DNA of 64,000 nucleotides from Diprion similis (Eukaryota > Arthropoda > Insecta > Hymenoptera > Diprionidae): the NCBI RefSeq assembly GCF_021155765.1, contig NC_060113.1, forward strand, positions 8,695,001 through 8,759,000, given 5' to 3'. The notes beneath the pieces are model-generated. The model was not told the origin of the DNA. It searched no databases and worked only from the letters and a program-made list of their open reading frames with translations. This document shows, one piece after another, positions 25,401 to 35,875 of this stretch (its first letter is position 1; every line of letters begins with the position of its first letter). The position numbers were made by a program, and so were the translations under genes.

Positions 25401-27139
25401 GCTTTGCTATTTTCAGAACAAATTTACATTAAAGAGTTAAATTTATGAAAAAGTATACAAGTTTTGAATTAAACCATTCAAAGTATACTTAAACTGCACC
25501 ACAAATAAAAGGTGATTTTGAAATAGATACTACACTTTTTCTATAATTTCAGTGACAGTTTTATAATTATTTAGTGTTGAAGGATTACTTGTGTATGCAT
25601 TTCCTGTGTATAACCTTATTTCTTGAAGGAGTTTATTCGCCATTTGTGATCTCAGGTAAAAAGCACTTTTACCTGGCTATATTCATGAAAAATATGGAAA
25701 AATAATTCATCTCTTACATAAATGTGAACTGATTTGTCAATGATTGAGTCTGTATTTACAATTTTTCAATTACTGCAAGCAAACTGGTAATGAAGATTGA
25801 AGTATTTCTTTGACCTTGCCATACACATTATCGAGGATATTATGTTGAGGTTAATAGCATAGGCTTATTTTTCTAGAATGACTAAAGGTAACACAACTGT
25901 GTGATAAGTGGAAAAAAGGACAGAAATGAAAGTGTTTTATCCTTAAAAAAGCTGAAAGTTATCGGCAATGTGCCAAACAAACAATAAATAAGACTGCAAT
26001 CAGCTAACTTTGTTCCACCATGTACAGCCAGCTTCAGAATACTCGATCATTTTCAGGTTGTTATGTGTATGTCGTGAAATCAGCAGTAATGTTCAACATG
26101 CAATTATTGACAGTTTCGATAATCTAGCATCAACAGATTGCGAGAATTCTGAATCCCAAAAAATAAAGAATGCAATTAAGGACGCAATGAAGGATTAAAT
26201 GTAAAAAAAAAAAGTGAATGTAAAATACAAAGCTGACGAGAGAAATGTAGAAAATTTAATGGGAGTATTTTTTACACACACACTCACATAAAAAAAGCGT
26301 CACTTAGCACAGGTTTAAGTGTGACAAATATATAACATCAAGTTCCATTGACTACAAGCAATTACTAACCTCATGCAATCTGTGAATGAAAAGTGAAAGG
26401 TTTACCTCAAGTACATAGAATGTGATACAGGGTACGTGATATAGACACTAAATGCTATGATTAGAAACTGGACTGTGTAGAAAAATAAAAGCAAAAACAA
26501 CATTGCGAAAAATACGTTTACGTTTTGATGTAATTTTTCGATCAAGTGAATTGAGTGCAAAACAAAGTGTTTGACATGAAATAATTTATTCCCCGAGTTA
26601 AAGCATCAGCTGAAATTCTATGCATGCAATCAGAAATAACCATGAGCAATAACTGTTGCGATGGATGAAATCGAAGGGGAATAGAACAATAAAACTAAGA
26701 TATTATCCGTGTTGACATGTACTCACGGCGACAATACTACATACACGATAGACAGAAAATAGTTATGTAATGAATCGGATATCGGAAAAAGAATCAGAAT
26801 TGTCGTAGATGTTTGTTTGAACTCCCTAGAAGAACTATTTTTTATCAACGAAGGTCACGTATTTTGGGAAACAATCCCTGAAACTAGCGGTTTTCGTAGC
26901 AAATTTCTAGGTTAGCTTGTTTTGTTAGGTTAGCTTTACATTGACCACGATGAATATATACGTTATTCATTCTATTGCTACGTCAAAATATTAGCTACCG
27001 TATGTAATCTTGAAGAGTGAATAATGTTGGCTTGAGTACAACGACACAGCGATGCATCATCCATTTTTTTGTAAATCTTGTTTAAATTACCTTGTGAAAT
27101 TCTTCCCCACTTTCTGCGTCCTTTGTCGTTGTTCGCCAT
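10458..27139 (-). CDS. SMG6: SMG6/EST1A, nonsense-mediated decay factor (3' part missing)
   Basis: Sixteen phase-compatible exons: 27139-27091, 25209-24762, 24082-23788, 23698-23402, 22779-22529, 21493-21281, 21172-21037, 20904-20720, 20568-20356, 20245-19883, 19775-19611, 19484-18960, 18405-18327, 18238-18128, 11013-10789, 10519-10458. They give 1,205 codons, all with GT-AG borders. The start MANNDKGRRKWGRISQ leads into two P-x-Q-P-L-Y-x-P motifs (residues about 42-49 and 144-151) that resemble the exon-junction-complex-binding motifs of vertebrate SMG6. A long polar, Ser/Pro/Arg-rich stretch follows, including an R-E-R-E run. The conserved 14-3-3-like/TPR region starts near residue 870: D-I-G-R-A-D-L-E-L-Q-W, N-G-R-P-Y-N-Q-L-A-V-L-A, R-R-K-L-D-A-V-Y-F-Y-M-R-S-L, R-R-E-I-W-I-H-P and N-K-R-F-V-T-S-Y-L-H-V-H-G-K-L. 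In the family SMG6 binds UPF1 and cleaves nonsense transcripts near the premature stop with a C-terminal PIN nuclease. No PIN exon was found before the left edge, so the gene is cut off by the window or its next intron exceeds 10.4 kb. The 7.1-kb intron before exon 15 is full of foldback repeats. Confidence 0.93.
11190..11990. mobile_element. Palindromic MITE inside SMG6 intron 14
   Basis: The termini GGCATTCCACACCAACTCGA and, inverted at the other end, GGACATTCCACGTCAACTCG frame an 800-bp near-palindrome centred near 11580. Mirrored internal words include CAGTACCCTGAAT/ATTCAGGGTACTG and AAGCCTAGAC/GTCTAGGCTT. No ORF. The structure is that of a long foldback MITE; transcription through SMG6 would give a hairpin of several hundred base pairs. 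Confidence 0.75.
12425..13080. repeat. Inverted repeat built from short GTTCTACAAG-type units
   Basis: The left block (about 12425-12680) is a degenerate array of 25-30-bp units around GTTCTACAAG and TTTCTACAAA/TTCTCC. The right block (about 12930-13080) holds the inverted units (CTTGTAGAAACGAAC, CTTGTAGGACCG, GAAACGAATTTGGAGAAACG). The middle, 12720-12920, is unmatched. The open frames on both strands here are translations of the repeat. Likely a foldback element with subterminal arrays. Confidence 0.65.
13680..14880. repeat. Degenerate inverted repeat with ATTCAACAAAATAC-type units
   Basis: Left words such as GATTCAACTAAATG and AATTCAACAAAATACTT between 13720 and 13800 recur inverted near 14755-14830 (TTTGTTGAATCAAAG, TTGACTAAATC). 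Arms are poorly conserved and ends uncertain. It may be an older relative of the neighbouring foldbacks. No coding region recognised. Confidence 0.35.
15110..17360. mobile_element. 2.2-kb foldback element inside SMG6 intron 14
   Basis: The left arm about 15110-16070 and right arm about 16410-17360 are inverted copies. Examples: GGGCCAAATGCCCCT near 15174 against GGGGCATTTGGCCCC near 17287; ATTACTGAATGTTACTAATGG against CCATTAGTAACATATTCTGTAAT; TTCATCAACTCAAAGC near 16746 against the inverse near 15730. The middle 300-350 bp is not mirrored. No intact transposase. The long arms (nearly 1 kb each) are unusual for a MITE; two facing copies of one repeat is an alternative. Confidence 0.75.
17733..17820 (+). 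repeat. Perfect tandem duplication of a 44-bp unit
   Basis: Two adjacent 44-bp copies starting TTGGAAATAAAGAATTCACC at 17733 and 17777 differ at a single base (G/A). A simple recent tandem duplication in the SMG6 intron. Confidence 0.85.
20566..20574 (-). other. NAGNAG tandem splice acceptor of SMG6 exon 9
   Basis: On the minus strand the exon 9 boundary reads TTTAAG-CAG-GGATAAAG. Both AGs keep the reading frame with exon 8, which ends with AG: joining after the second gives Arg-Asp-Lys, joining after the first adds one residue and gives Ser-Arg-Asp-Lys. Such tandem acceptors often produce two isoforms differing by one residue. I used the second site for the exon coordinates. Confidence 0.6.
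21495..22528. other. SMG6 intron 5, no gene seen
   Basis: About 1 kb of AT-rich intron. It contains short CAGAC-type simple repeats near 22290-22330 (GACAGACCGACAGACCGACA). The open frames here overlap one another and show no domain. Confidence 0.5.
25210..27090. other. SMG6 intron 1, no gene seen
   Basis: A 1.9-kb AT-rich first intron. A short plus-strand open frame at 26010-26198 is lysine- and asparagine-rich and unrecognised. The exon 1 donor (CACAAG-GTAATT) and exon 2 acceptor (CAATTTCAG) are good matches and the phase closes on an Asp codon. Confidence 0.6.
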
Positions 27140-27218
27140 ATTGGATATTGTGCACTTCTAATGATAGAGTTTTTCACTAGCTGCACTTGGTGCAACTGGT
27201 CCGCTTGGACTGCGATTT

Positions 27219-27486
27219 CCCTAGATTTCATTCATAAAGGACCATCTCTGTGTATAGAAACAATAATAAAAAGTGTCCGTGAAGTAGAGTACACACTGAT
27301 CTCTAGTCTATAGTAGAGATCAGTGAGTACATGAATACATGTGTATGAAGTGGCGTTGCTACAGCAAAAGTCCCACAAAGCGCCAATCACATATAATCCG
27401 ATAGAACCCTATGGAATATCCACAGTCTTTACATGCAAGTTAGGAAACTCCTATGGTGGGGGGAGTCTCACCTAGTGTGTGATCAG
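27219..27486 (+). repeat. Repeat module A, copy 1 (80 bp upstream of SMG6 ATG)
   Basis: Nearly identical to 47423-47690 in the same orientation, from CCTAGATTTCATTC to GTGTGATCAG. It holds a 28-bp palindrome (CTGATCTCTAGT...ACTAT-AGTAGAGATCAG) around 27298-27326. No ORF. It begins 80 bases upstream of the SMG6 start codon, so the gene's 5' UTR or core promoter probably abuts or includes it. Confidence 0.85.
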
Positions 27487-27869
27487 TCTCGAATTCACGA
27501 TTTGGCGGCTAAGTTTGCTGCAATCTGGAAGTACGGTGCAGGGGAGACAGAAGTATGTATTCGTTATCTGTTTTACACGTGGTAGTACAGTGTAAGACAG
27601 AGAACAAATACCTACTTCCATCTCTCCGCACCGCACGTCTAGATCTCAGCAAGCTTAGCGATGAAATTGAGACTCCCCTCACAACTCAAAAATGCTGTTC
27701 CCAGACTTGTATGAAAACCCGTACGCCCGTATGTTGTACCGACTATTATCATTATATATCATTACTACCAACTTACCTAACCCTAAGTACGAGAATCTTG
27801 TAACCAGAAAGTATTGAACTACTACCTAACTATTTACAATATCCCTAGATGGAAGTGATGACTCAGGGT
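27487..27869 (+). repeat. Repeat module B, copy 1
   Basis: 383 bp, matching 47035-47417 in inverted orientation with about 99% identity by eye. It contains an internal hairpin (27532-27648: GGGGAGACAGAAGTATGTAT... against ATACCTACTTCCATCTCTCC). It ends exactly at the 8-bp CTCAGGGT that is duplicated on the far side of the adjacent hAT-type MITE. Its 82-codon open frame is kept in both copies, but near-identity at the DNA level explains that. Confidence 0.85.
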
Positions 27870-28279
27870 CACAGTCTTACATACAGGGTCGTGCAACGAA
27901 GGTAGTGGGGGTGGTTCATTTCACGGGCGGTTATTTATTTCACTTTGTGGCCGCCAGGACGGCGTTGTGATCGTAGGATGGATAATCAACGCGTGCGCAA
28001 TACAGCGCCAACCTAATAATAATATTATTGTTGTTATTACAAGCAATAAATTTTTATGAATGAAAGTAGTTAATACAGTATGATGCACGCGCTGATTTTT
28101 GGTTATATGCTTCATTTCAAATACAATTTTGGTGGCACATTTTCATCCCTACCCTACGTCATCCCTAGATAGCAGTGCCGCGACATGGCTATTTCAAACA
28201 CTTAAAACACGGACAACAAGAGAACCACGCCGCTCTGTAGAAAATTGGCTTCGTTGCAAGACCTGTATGTAAAACCGTG
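27870..28279. mobile_element. hAT-type MITE, copy 1, with perfect 8-bp TSD
   Basis: A 410-bp element with ends CACAGTCTTACATACAGG and CCTGTATGTAAAACCGTG and further mirrored CAACGAAG/CTTCGTTG. It is flanked by a perfect 8-bp duplication CTCAGGGT (27862-27869 and 28280-28287). It is about 97% identical by eye to 62334-62742. No transposase. An 8-bp TSD and short imperfect TIRs fit the hAT superfamily. Confidence 0.88.
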
Positions 28280-28549
28280 CTCAGGGTGCGATCCGAAATA
28301 GGCTGGCAAAGCTAAAGACTACCTAGAACAGAGGCAGAGCTACCGATTAACTTGGAAGCGTAAAAGAGATAAAAGATTGTTGACAACATTAGGAGCCAAT
28401 GTCGGAACGCACCCAAAGACTATTATTTACAGCATTGAACATGTAACGTAGACAAATTCACGCAATTTGGATACAACCGGGAAAAGGAAATTTGTTGTAA
28501 TTTATTTGAATAAAACTTTCCTTGCCTTTTATGAAGTACTCATTTTGTG

Positions 28550-30250
28550 ACCGTTAAATCAATGCGATGAAGGAAATTAGTTTTGAATGAACACTGACTT
28601 GAACGGAATTCATTTGGAATGGAATATGTTTGGATTAAAGACAAAAATAGGAATAATAATTCTAGTACAATGGTATAAGATTTGTTTTAGTATCGGACAG
28701 AAAATCGTCGTTGGAATGTAAGTGCTAGAGGATTTTACGGCGAGGATCTACTGAGAACAAGTATCTATCGGAGATAAAAACCAAGAGAGCACATGAACGT
28801 TGAGTGCTCGTATTTATTCAGATCGGTAGCAGTAGGGGTGTCAATCCTTCTCCTCAAGCAATGCCCCACAACAACGTATCTCTCCCCCGTATTATAAGAA
28901 TTACAACTAGGTCGGTATGCTATGCTATGGGACTTATTGTTGCCGGGTGCTAAGTTGGACTTTGGACTGTGCCCACAATTCTTGCCCCATACCACCACCC
29001 TCTTCTCCATAATCTAAGACTTAAGGTGCCGCTGACCTGACTTGAAAATATCAAATCGTGACGTCATAAATACGTGCAGCGCCTCTGAACGTTGAACGGT
29101 GAACTAAGGCCGCTGATTTCATTGGCTTGTTCTGTTAGATCCAACCAATGATGTCAGTTACAGATCGAAACATACTTCTTGTGGACCATAAACGGGCTGC
29201 TGTCACATAAAAAACGCGTATACGAATCGAGCCATGTTTACAAAAAAATAACTGATAGTATAAGTTTTCCCGGATAACGTGTGTGCTTTTGTACGTGTGA
29301 ATCTCCCTGGCGAGGGTGAAAGAAATTGTGGAACAGTGCAATCAGTGAATATTCAACATGCGGTAGCTCCGATCGGCCATGTTTGTTGTCGCGTGATTTT
29401 ATTCACTTCATCATTCTTTATTATAAACATTATCAGCGATTTGCCTGAGCAGTGACTGAGATTCACACGTACACTATTATTCAAGCTACGATTTAAAATA
29501 TTTCCGAGTAAGATTCATACTCTCGTTATCGCAGGATTCGTATAGGCTTTTTCACCCAATTTCCCCGCTTCTGACGTCACGAAATATACATATGACACGC
29601 CAGGTCAGCGGGGCCTTAAAACTAGGTTGGTTTTCCTTTTTTATTATTTGAATTAGTGCGTGTTATGGGTATGAGCTTCATGTATATGTGTGTTGGTGCA
29701 ACGCGCTAGTGTATCTGCATATGTGTGCTTTTAGGCGCGCGATCCCTTGGTAACAGTAATGAGGGAGTTCGAAGTTTTACACAACTTTACATGGGGTGGC
29801 ATTCGGCCGCGTAATGCGCGTATGCTCGACATCGCCGTTCCCTAGTGTTGAATCCATGTGAGCTTTACCTACACTATTATATTGGTTCTGATCATATTCT
29901 ACATGTCTTTATCGAACTACAATGATAGTTGATTCTAGAATATTATTCTGTTTCTGTTTAATCTCGGACTCCAAATACTAAGGCCGCGTTAATGTGGTTG
30001 GTTGCTTATTCTCAACGGGATTAGGCTTGTACAAATAGTATTTAGGTCTTAGGTGGTTATAATTTTCAGGATATGGTTGCACACATGTTTCGTGTGATTT
30101 CCTTTTGTGGTAGTATTATTCAGTCGAGATAGATGGGCTCATATGCGTTCAAGGATTGGTTTTGGTTTCCGGTCGCTAGATATGCGGTGTTGCCACGTAT
30201 ACAATTTATGTCGCCTTCTTGGGAATCTTATAAAGCTTTGTAAAGGTCTG
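28550..30250 (-). repeat. LTR-like repeat, inverted copy, split by a MITE
   Basis: The minus strand matches about 60700-61520: for example the tract with GGATAAAAACCAAGAGAGC, GCTAGAGGATTTTAC and GCATAGCATACC, and the GCGCGC-rich block with CGCGCTAGTG near 29710. The match is interrupted by the TTAA-flanked insertion 29035-29615. No gag/pol frames. Best read as a degraded long terminal repeat or solo-LTR-like fragment; ends approximate. Confidence 0.6.
29035..29615. mobile_element. piggyBac-like MITE with TTAA target duplication
   Basis: The termini GGTGCCGCTGACCTG and CAGGTCAGCGGGGCC match at 13 of 15 inverted positions. TTAA lies immediately outside at 29031-29034 and 29616-29619. A further mirrored CGTGACGTCA lies about 35-40 bp in from each end. 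The 581-bp insert interrupts the LTR-like repeat, whose homology resumes directly on the other side. No transposase ORF. TTAA duplication is the hallmark of piggyBac-type elements. Confidence 0.82.
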
Positions 30251-31134
30251 CGAACATTACTTTACCATTAGTGACAACTAGCGGTAGCGCTGAAAAACAA
30301 AAACTGCAGCGTAAGCGTACTTCCCCCACCACTAGAGTCCCCAGACCTGTATGTAAGACCGTGGGTTGTCAGTTGTATGTCAACACTGAACTCGAAATCC
30401 ATGTTAAACTGATATGTCCAACTGATATATTGATGAATGAAAACCCAAAATCAAAAGCAAAATAAAGCGGAAACAATGTATTTATACAAAAATGTAATCC
30501 AATTCTCAATCAGTTCTTAACAAGCAGTATCAATCTATATCTATACGAAAATGTAATCAACTTCTAAATCAATTTGTATATACATCATTTATTCTACATA
30601 TCATGATACATTCGTGATTATCACCATTCATTTTATGATTTACACGATCATATTTACATATTGACATGATAACGTCTTATAAATCGATGAACGCCGGCTG
30701 ACCCACGAAAAAGCATGACTCATAAGTAACGTTCCCACGGAACGTTCCGCAGTAACGTTTCGCCTGAGCCAAGCGTGCAGGCGAGAGCGAGGCACGAAAA
30801 AAAATTATCGTGCGTAGCTGTTATTTTTCATCAATGTTTTCTTATGACGTTATCACGTAAGATTATCGTCCGTAAATCGACTTTACAGACAACCCTTTTT
30901 TTCTTATACACTAATTTAACCACCTTTGCCATAATTAGGATTTTTTTTATACGTTGTTCCACTTATATGTGAATAAAACGAATAAATGTAAACAGAAAAT
31001 AAAGAATATTCCAGCAGACCTGCGCATAATCTTATCAGTTCAGTGTCTTATCCTTAGGACTTTAGGACAAACTGTCAGTCTCAGAGGACTGATGTTTGTG
31101 CTCAGTTAGTAAATATTGTGTGCGACACGTGTGC
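30251..31134. other. Non-coding spacer with a hAT-type terminus
   Basis: At about 30345-30363 the sequence AGACCTGTATGTAAGACCGTG matches the right end of the hAT-type MITE family, but the body of the element is absent, so this is a relic end. The rest is AT-rich with loosely repeated AATGTAATC/CAATTTGTAT words. No gene recognised. Confidence 0.45.
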
Positions 31135-31142
31135 AGATACCC

Positions 31143-31789
31143 CTTGGAGCATATAGTAGATGGAGGGAGCCTGTCCTATCCTGGCCCATAAGTGGCGATG
31201 TTACCAAGGATAAATATAGTAGCATGAGATCCTATCTCTCTCTTACAAAATGTGATTGGTCAGTTCAAATCAGCCACGTGACTACGTCAGAGCTGTACCA
31301 AGCAGTACGGTAAGGGTGCAGTGCCCGATGTGCCCATGTAGTGAGGCCTTAGAGCTAAGAATGAAGCAGGATGCATTCCAAAGCGTGCACTATTGATGAA
31401 ACATTAACAATCGCGTCAGTAACCAAATTTCAGAATGGTTCTGAAATGCATAGTTTGTAAAATAGAAAGTGATGATCCAAATCCCAAATTCGGAAAGCAA
31501 GTTTTCTTTCGAAAGAAAATTATCCTTTTTTGTTACAATCGTGATCAATTCTTCAGTGCAAATTTATTATGTATATTACACTGAAATGTACATAACATAT
31601 TATATAAGATATACAATAATATTAAATTTCATACAAAATTTTAGTTAGGTGCCTATCATTGACGCGGGTACTAAATTTACCACGCTACGCTCCTGGCTTA
31701 GAAAAAGACAGGTTCTCAAGCTACTCATTCCCTCTCTGTCGTCACACTTTTCGGCCAGAAGGCTCCTTCCATCTACTATATGCTCTAAG
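31143..31789. mobile_element. 8-bp-TSD non-autonomous element, copy 1
   Basis: The termini CTTGGAGCATATAGTAGATG and CATCTACTATATGCTCTAAG are inverted repeats of about 28 bp. The perfect 8-bp duplication AGATACCC flanks them (31135-31142, 31790-31797). It closely matches copies at 53593-54446 and 59116-59753. No ORF of note. An 8-bp TSD is compatible with hAT or P superfamilies; the CTTAGAGC terminus is not one I can assign. Confidence 0.88.
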
Positions 31790-31797
31790 AGATACCC

Positions 31798-32269
31798 CGT
31801 AACAACTATCTCTGTCTGACGCGTTCATCCGCCCGCCCCCACTACCGTAGCGCTCGTTCCAGTATAATATGGAGTTCAGTGATAACGACCGATGGGCAAT
31901 GGAAAATTCTCGCACTACTGACACGACACCGGGAATCACTCTAACTCGTAGTAATTTGTTAATTAAATTCGATCAAACTATCCCAAACTGAAGTAACTCG
32001 TCAAATCCTCAAAATATTCAAACCCCTAACTTATCAGATTTTCAACAAGTCTTTCCACAGCTCTTTGCCAATATCTTCCAATTATCCCGATTTCATCGGG
32101 AATTCTTACTCTTGAAGAAATATCCCACTTACTTAAACCAGGACTCGCGTTCCTAACTAAACCTTTTGACACCCACTTTACATCAAATGCCTCTGAACTA
32201 AATAAAACAGAAGGAGGAACACGTAGAAACGCGGAAGAACTTTGGGAGCAACACATTCAACCGATGTGA
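31798..32269. other. Degraded sequence upstream of the P-element relic
   Basis: No intact frame. Part may be the decayed middle of the P-element-like transposase gene whose C-terminus follows, but I could not match it to a domain. Confidence 0.3.
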
Positions 32270-32710
32270 CAGTTTTCTCTGAGAGTCATAGGTTATATAG
32301 CAGGTTTTGTCGTTAGAAGTTTCAAAGAAATTTTGCTGTGTGAGATATGTATTGATGCTTTGTTTGGAGATGAAAACCACGTAAAATCAATTCTAATCAA
32401 AATGAAAACCCGCGGTGGCCTGCATCTTGCGTCGAAAGATGTTATTCGCATTTATAAGGAAGCGGAAAAAATTGTAAGGTGCACCTTAAAAGAAAGTGGT
32501 GGTAGGCTTATGAACAACAAATTCACTGAGCCACATCATCTTGTCAGCCGGGCACTTTCAAAATTTACAGATTTTTATGTATTATTTGAGAATATCCGGC
32601 CACATGTGTACGACCAAAATTTTCTGGAAAATCATGACATACATTTGGCAAAAGCTATACTGTCAAAGTATATCAAGATAAGATTATTCTACATCACAAC
32701 TAGCTGTTAA
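32270..32710 (+). pseudogene. P-element/THAP9-like transposase, C-terminal remnant
   Basis: The open frame runs from a TGA at 32267 to the stop at 32710. It contains V-I-G-Y-I-A-G-F-V-V-R, C-E-I-C-I-D-A-L-F, K-T-R-G-G-L, S-K-D-V-I-R-I-Y-K-E-A-E-K-I-V-R and a terminal S-K-Y-I-K-I-R-L-F-Y-I. That order and spacing is characteristic of the C-terminal region of P-element/THAP9-type transposases. No N-terminal THAP finger or catalytic part is seen upstream, and a stop precedes the frame, so this is a truncated copy and not an active gene. Confidence 0.75.
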
Positions 32711-34225
32711 TAATCCTACAAGCGAAAGAAATAACAAATCAACTTTGTTTAGAGGCCAGTAGTCAGTGGGCTGAAGAAATTTTTTAAACATGTGAATAAA
32801 CTTAATGTGAAGAAAACACAATGCGATTTAAGATAACTTTTTTATTTTACTTAATTGCGGAGGTTTAGTGTAAACAAGATATGGCAGAAAAAAGTATATT
32901 TGGGAAAAGTACTTTTTATACATTACAAATGTTGAAATCCGCAGAAAAGTTATTTTTTCCGATTTTTTTTTTTCTTTTATTGTCACTTATTTACCCTTTT
33001 TACACTAACCCCCTCAATTGCCAATTTAACTTTTCGAATACCTTGTCATCCACACATGAATATTGTGTGTATATTACGTAAGTATATCCAGTATTTCAGT
33101 GTATAGTCTTGATGCTCGGTGTAAAATCCTAGGTAATCGGATACTTTACTGTTTGAACTTAGCTCCCGAACTTTGCCTACAAATATGGTTCTATGGCTCC
33201 TGCGCAGGCCGGTTCCCTCGCCCATATTGACACTTTAAACTCCATCCCTATATTTCCTACATCCGTGGATGTTACACATGCAAGCACATGTAAGTCCGAA
33301 TCCCAGACTTTATACAAATATACCTCCGTGTTTGCCTTAGTACTTACCCTGCCTAGTGGCTACTCCCCACACTTTTGATCGTTCAGCAGCGAGGGCCAGC
33401 CTCAGGACTATATTTGTCGTTCACTTTGGGCTTCAGCAGCCTCGTAAGACTGTGTGGTTTATCTCTATAAGTCTATGATTCAGAAGACGACTTCTATACT
33501 TCTTTAATACTTTACTGTCTATTCTTATAAATCCTGTTTCGTATTGTTCGAATTTCTATTATAAGAACATTCTGGGATTCGAGAAATAATTCTAGCATGA
33601 ACGCTGTATGTAACATGAATTTTCAAACCTCATATTATTTTCATTCAACACATGTAATAAATTAACAATTGTCAACAATTTCAACAAACTATGTACATTT
33701 TTTATATTGAGATTCAAATACGACTAATCTTTGATCAGCAGTATTTTCATTTAAAAGAAATAATTCAAGTTCACTTGTACAGAAAATGTAGTACTAATTC
33801 GAAATTATTATATATTATTATATTATATTTTATACAAATGAGTCTCATGCTTTCACTATACTTTCATACATCACAAGTATCAATGCTGAAAAGTACATCA
33901 ACACTTCAGATAACATGCATCACTGTTCCCATACTTAATTTGGGCTATTGCAAGTATCAGTAAAGTCATGAATCTAATACTATGTAAATAGTGTATGGCA
34001 AACTGTATTGCATCAAAAAAAAAAAGGAAAGATACACATACGTCAGATGTTGCAACTGAAGTTTCATCCAATTATAGGCACAATCATTTGTATAGTAATA
34101 TGAAATCAATGACCACACAGGGTAAACAGTATTTTTAGTGGTCAGACTAAACGTTTGAAAGATTTTACTTATTCGTAATAAAAACATTCTTAGAAATTTC
34201 TTTTTATTCCTAAGGAACTTGAACG
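32711..34225. other. Intergenic, nothing recognised
   Basis: AT-rich sequence. The block 33110-33480 is less AT-rich, with a proline/serine-coding frame of no recognisable family. The region 33480-34225 includes the presumed 3' UTR side of the Mpv17-like gene. Confidence 0.4.
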
Positions 34226-35875
34226 TTAATGAGATATGAAACCAGTCTTGGTCTTATCTTGTGACTGTTGGTCATGCTGCTTTGTTTCAATAGGATCGAT
34301 TTCTAATTTAGTATTATTTGTAAGCTGCCGCTTTTCCAGAGACTTCATGTAGGCAAGAAATGATGTCCACATTAAACTGCAAACACTGACATAGACTACA
34401 CGATTTCTTTCTGGGATGAGGGTAAAATTGATTGTTTGAAGTATCGGCCATACACATATTCCAGTCTAAAAGAGATAATCATGTACAATGAGAGAAATAA
34501 AACAAAAGTTAAAAATAATATTTTAATTGAATTCTGGAATAGATATAATAGTAAGAAATTTTACCTTCCATGTAGGCCAAAACTTCTGTTTGACCTCTTC
34601 CACACATTCCGCAATAGGTTTAAATTCTAGTAGGTTAATACCAAAGAAGAAACAGCACATAGCAGCTGGGCCATAAGAAACTTGTTCCACGAGAGCCTAT
34701 TCAAAACACCATAAAATGTTCAAAATGAAATCTACATACAAAGTCAATCATGGAAATGGTAAGACATAGGGTAGAGGTGACATTTGTGGCTAGTGCGCTA
34801 TTTTTGATCATGTAAAGCTTTTCAATTATTTCTGGTACTAGAAATGTATTCAGTTGTTGATCCAATGATAAAAATATTTTCTGCAGTGAATTTCAGTGTA
34901 GCTTTTGACTATTCAATTATTTAAACGTCAAAATTTATAGCGCTCAAAGCCGCCCAAAGACTTTTGTGTAATTTGTGGCCAGGCATTTTTTTTTACACGT
35001 AATGGATATGGTATTATACAAACAGTACTATTGATAGTCAGACCATATTTGGTACTACAGTGGTCAAAAGTAGTACATCTACCTTAGCTCAAGGAGTAAA
35101 AAAGAAATTTCGGTTAGTTAGTGTTGACATTTATGGAGCGTCCATAAGTAGGAATTGACTACACTTTATAATGTGAATATAGCGATTGATCTCTGTATTT
35201 GCCACTAGATCAATCACATTTTGATTAAGATGGAAAAACTTTTGAATGTTCAATGGTTTTTGGAGTTCCCTTGAATTTACTTAGTTGCATTTGGGAACCA
35301 CAATTATAAATGCACTAAGTGGATACTAGGATAAGTTACTGATGCATGATTGGTGGATGATTCAGTTCAACTGAGTGACCTTAAAAAATAGAAATTAAAA
35401 TTTTTCACTTTACCTTGCGGTTGTTAATAAAAGTCGTACTGGAATCGCAAAATTTATTTCAAGAATATTTTCCCACAACGAGTAATTTTTTAACTGTGTA
35501 CCAAATAATCAACAATTCTAAGTTTTTCAAATTTTTTAATATTACCATTACTTTGTGTGAATGAGATTATTTTTGTTTCAAGTATGAACGAACGGACAAT
35601 TACGCTCTGAATTTTACCTTCACAATTCCAGACTTGAGGTCATTCTTAGGCCAGATATACGAGGCAAATTTGATCCAACAAAAAAGGGTCGGTGCAACAA
35701 AGAATCCTCCGTACAAGCTGAATCTCAAGGCTTGCATGTAGTTCAATTCTTGATTACTAATGAACTTTTGTTGAAGCAAACTCGCAGCTGGCCATATTAC
35801 TGTGTATGATGCCATTCCACGGACAATGGGATATTTGGTAGTGACCTCACGGAATTTCAACAAAATGACCCTCAT
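34226..35875 (-). CDS. Mpv17/PMP22-family membrane protein (Mpv17-like)
   Basis: Three exons, 35875-35618, 34696-34565 and 34465-34226, all phase 0, give 209 residues plus stop. The start MRVILLKFREVTTKYPIVRG gives the usual N-terminal amphipathic helix and T-K-Y-P. Family landmarks follow in order: an R-F-S-L-Y-G-G motif with a hydrophobic segment, K-A-L-V-E-Q-V-S-Y-G-P across the first junction, K-F-W-P-T-W-K, V-W-P-I-L-Q-T-I-N-F-T-L-I-P-E-R-N-R, and V-S-V-C-S-L-M-W-T-S-F-L-A-Y. Members are four-helix proteins of the inner mitochondrial or peroxisomal membrane, linked to channel activity and reactive-oxygen handling. The charged C-terminal tail is not conserved. It matches Mpv17-like proteins rather than Mpv17 itself, but the subfamily is uncertain. 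A good exon 1 donor (AAG-GTAAAA) supports the structure. Confidence 0.9.

Noticed and set aside
27775-27795. CCTAACCCTAA-like word suggesting telomeric repeat
   Set aside because: A single short occurrence with no tandem repetition.
27555-27803. 82-codon open frame in module B, kept in both copies
   Set aside because: The two DNA copies are about 99% identical, so the shared frame says nothing about selection. The protein is cysteine/threonine-rich without a known motif, and part of it is encoded by a hairpin.
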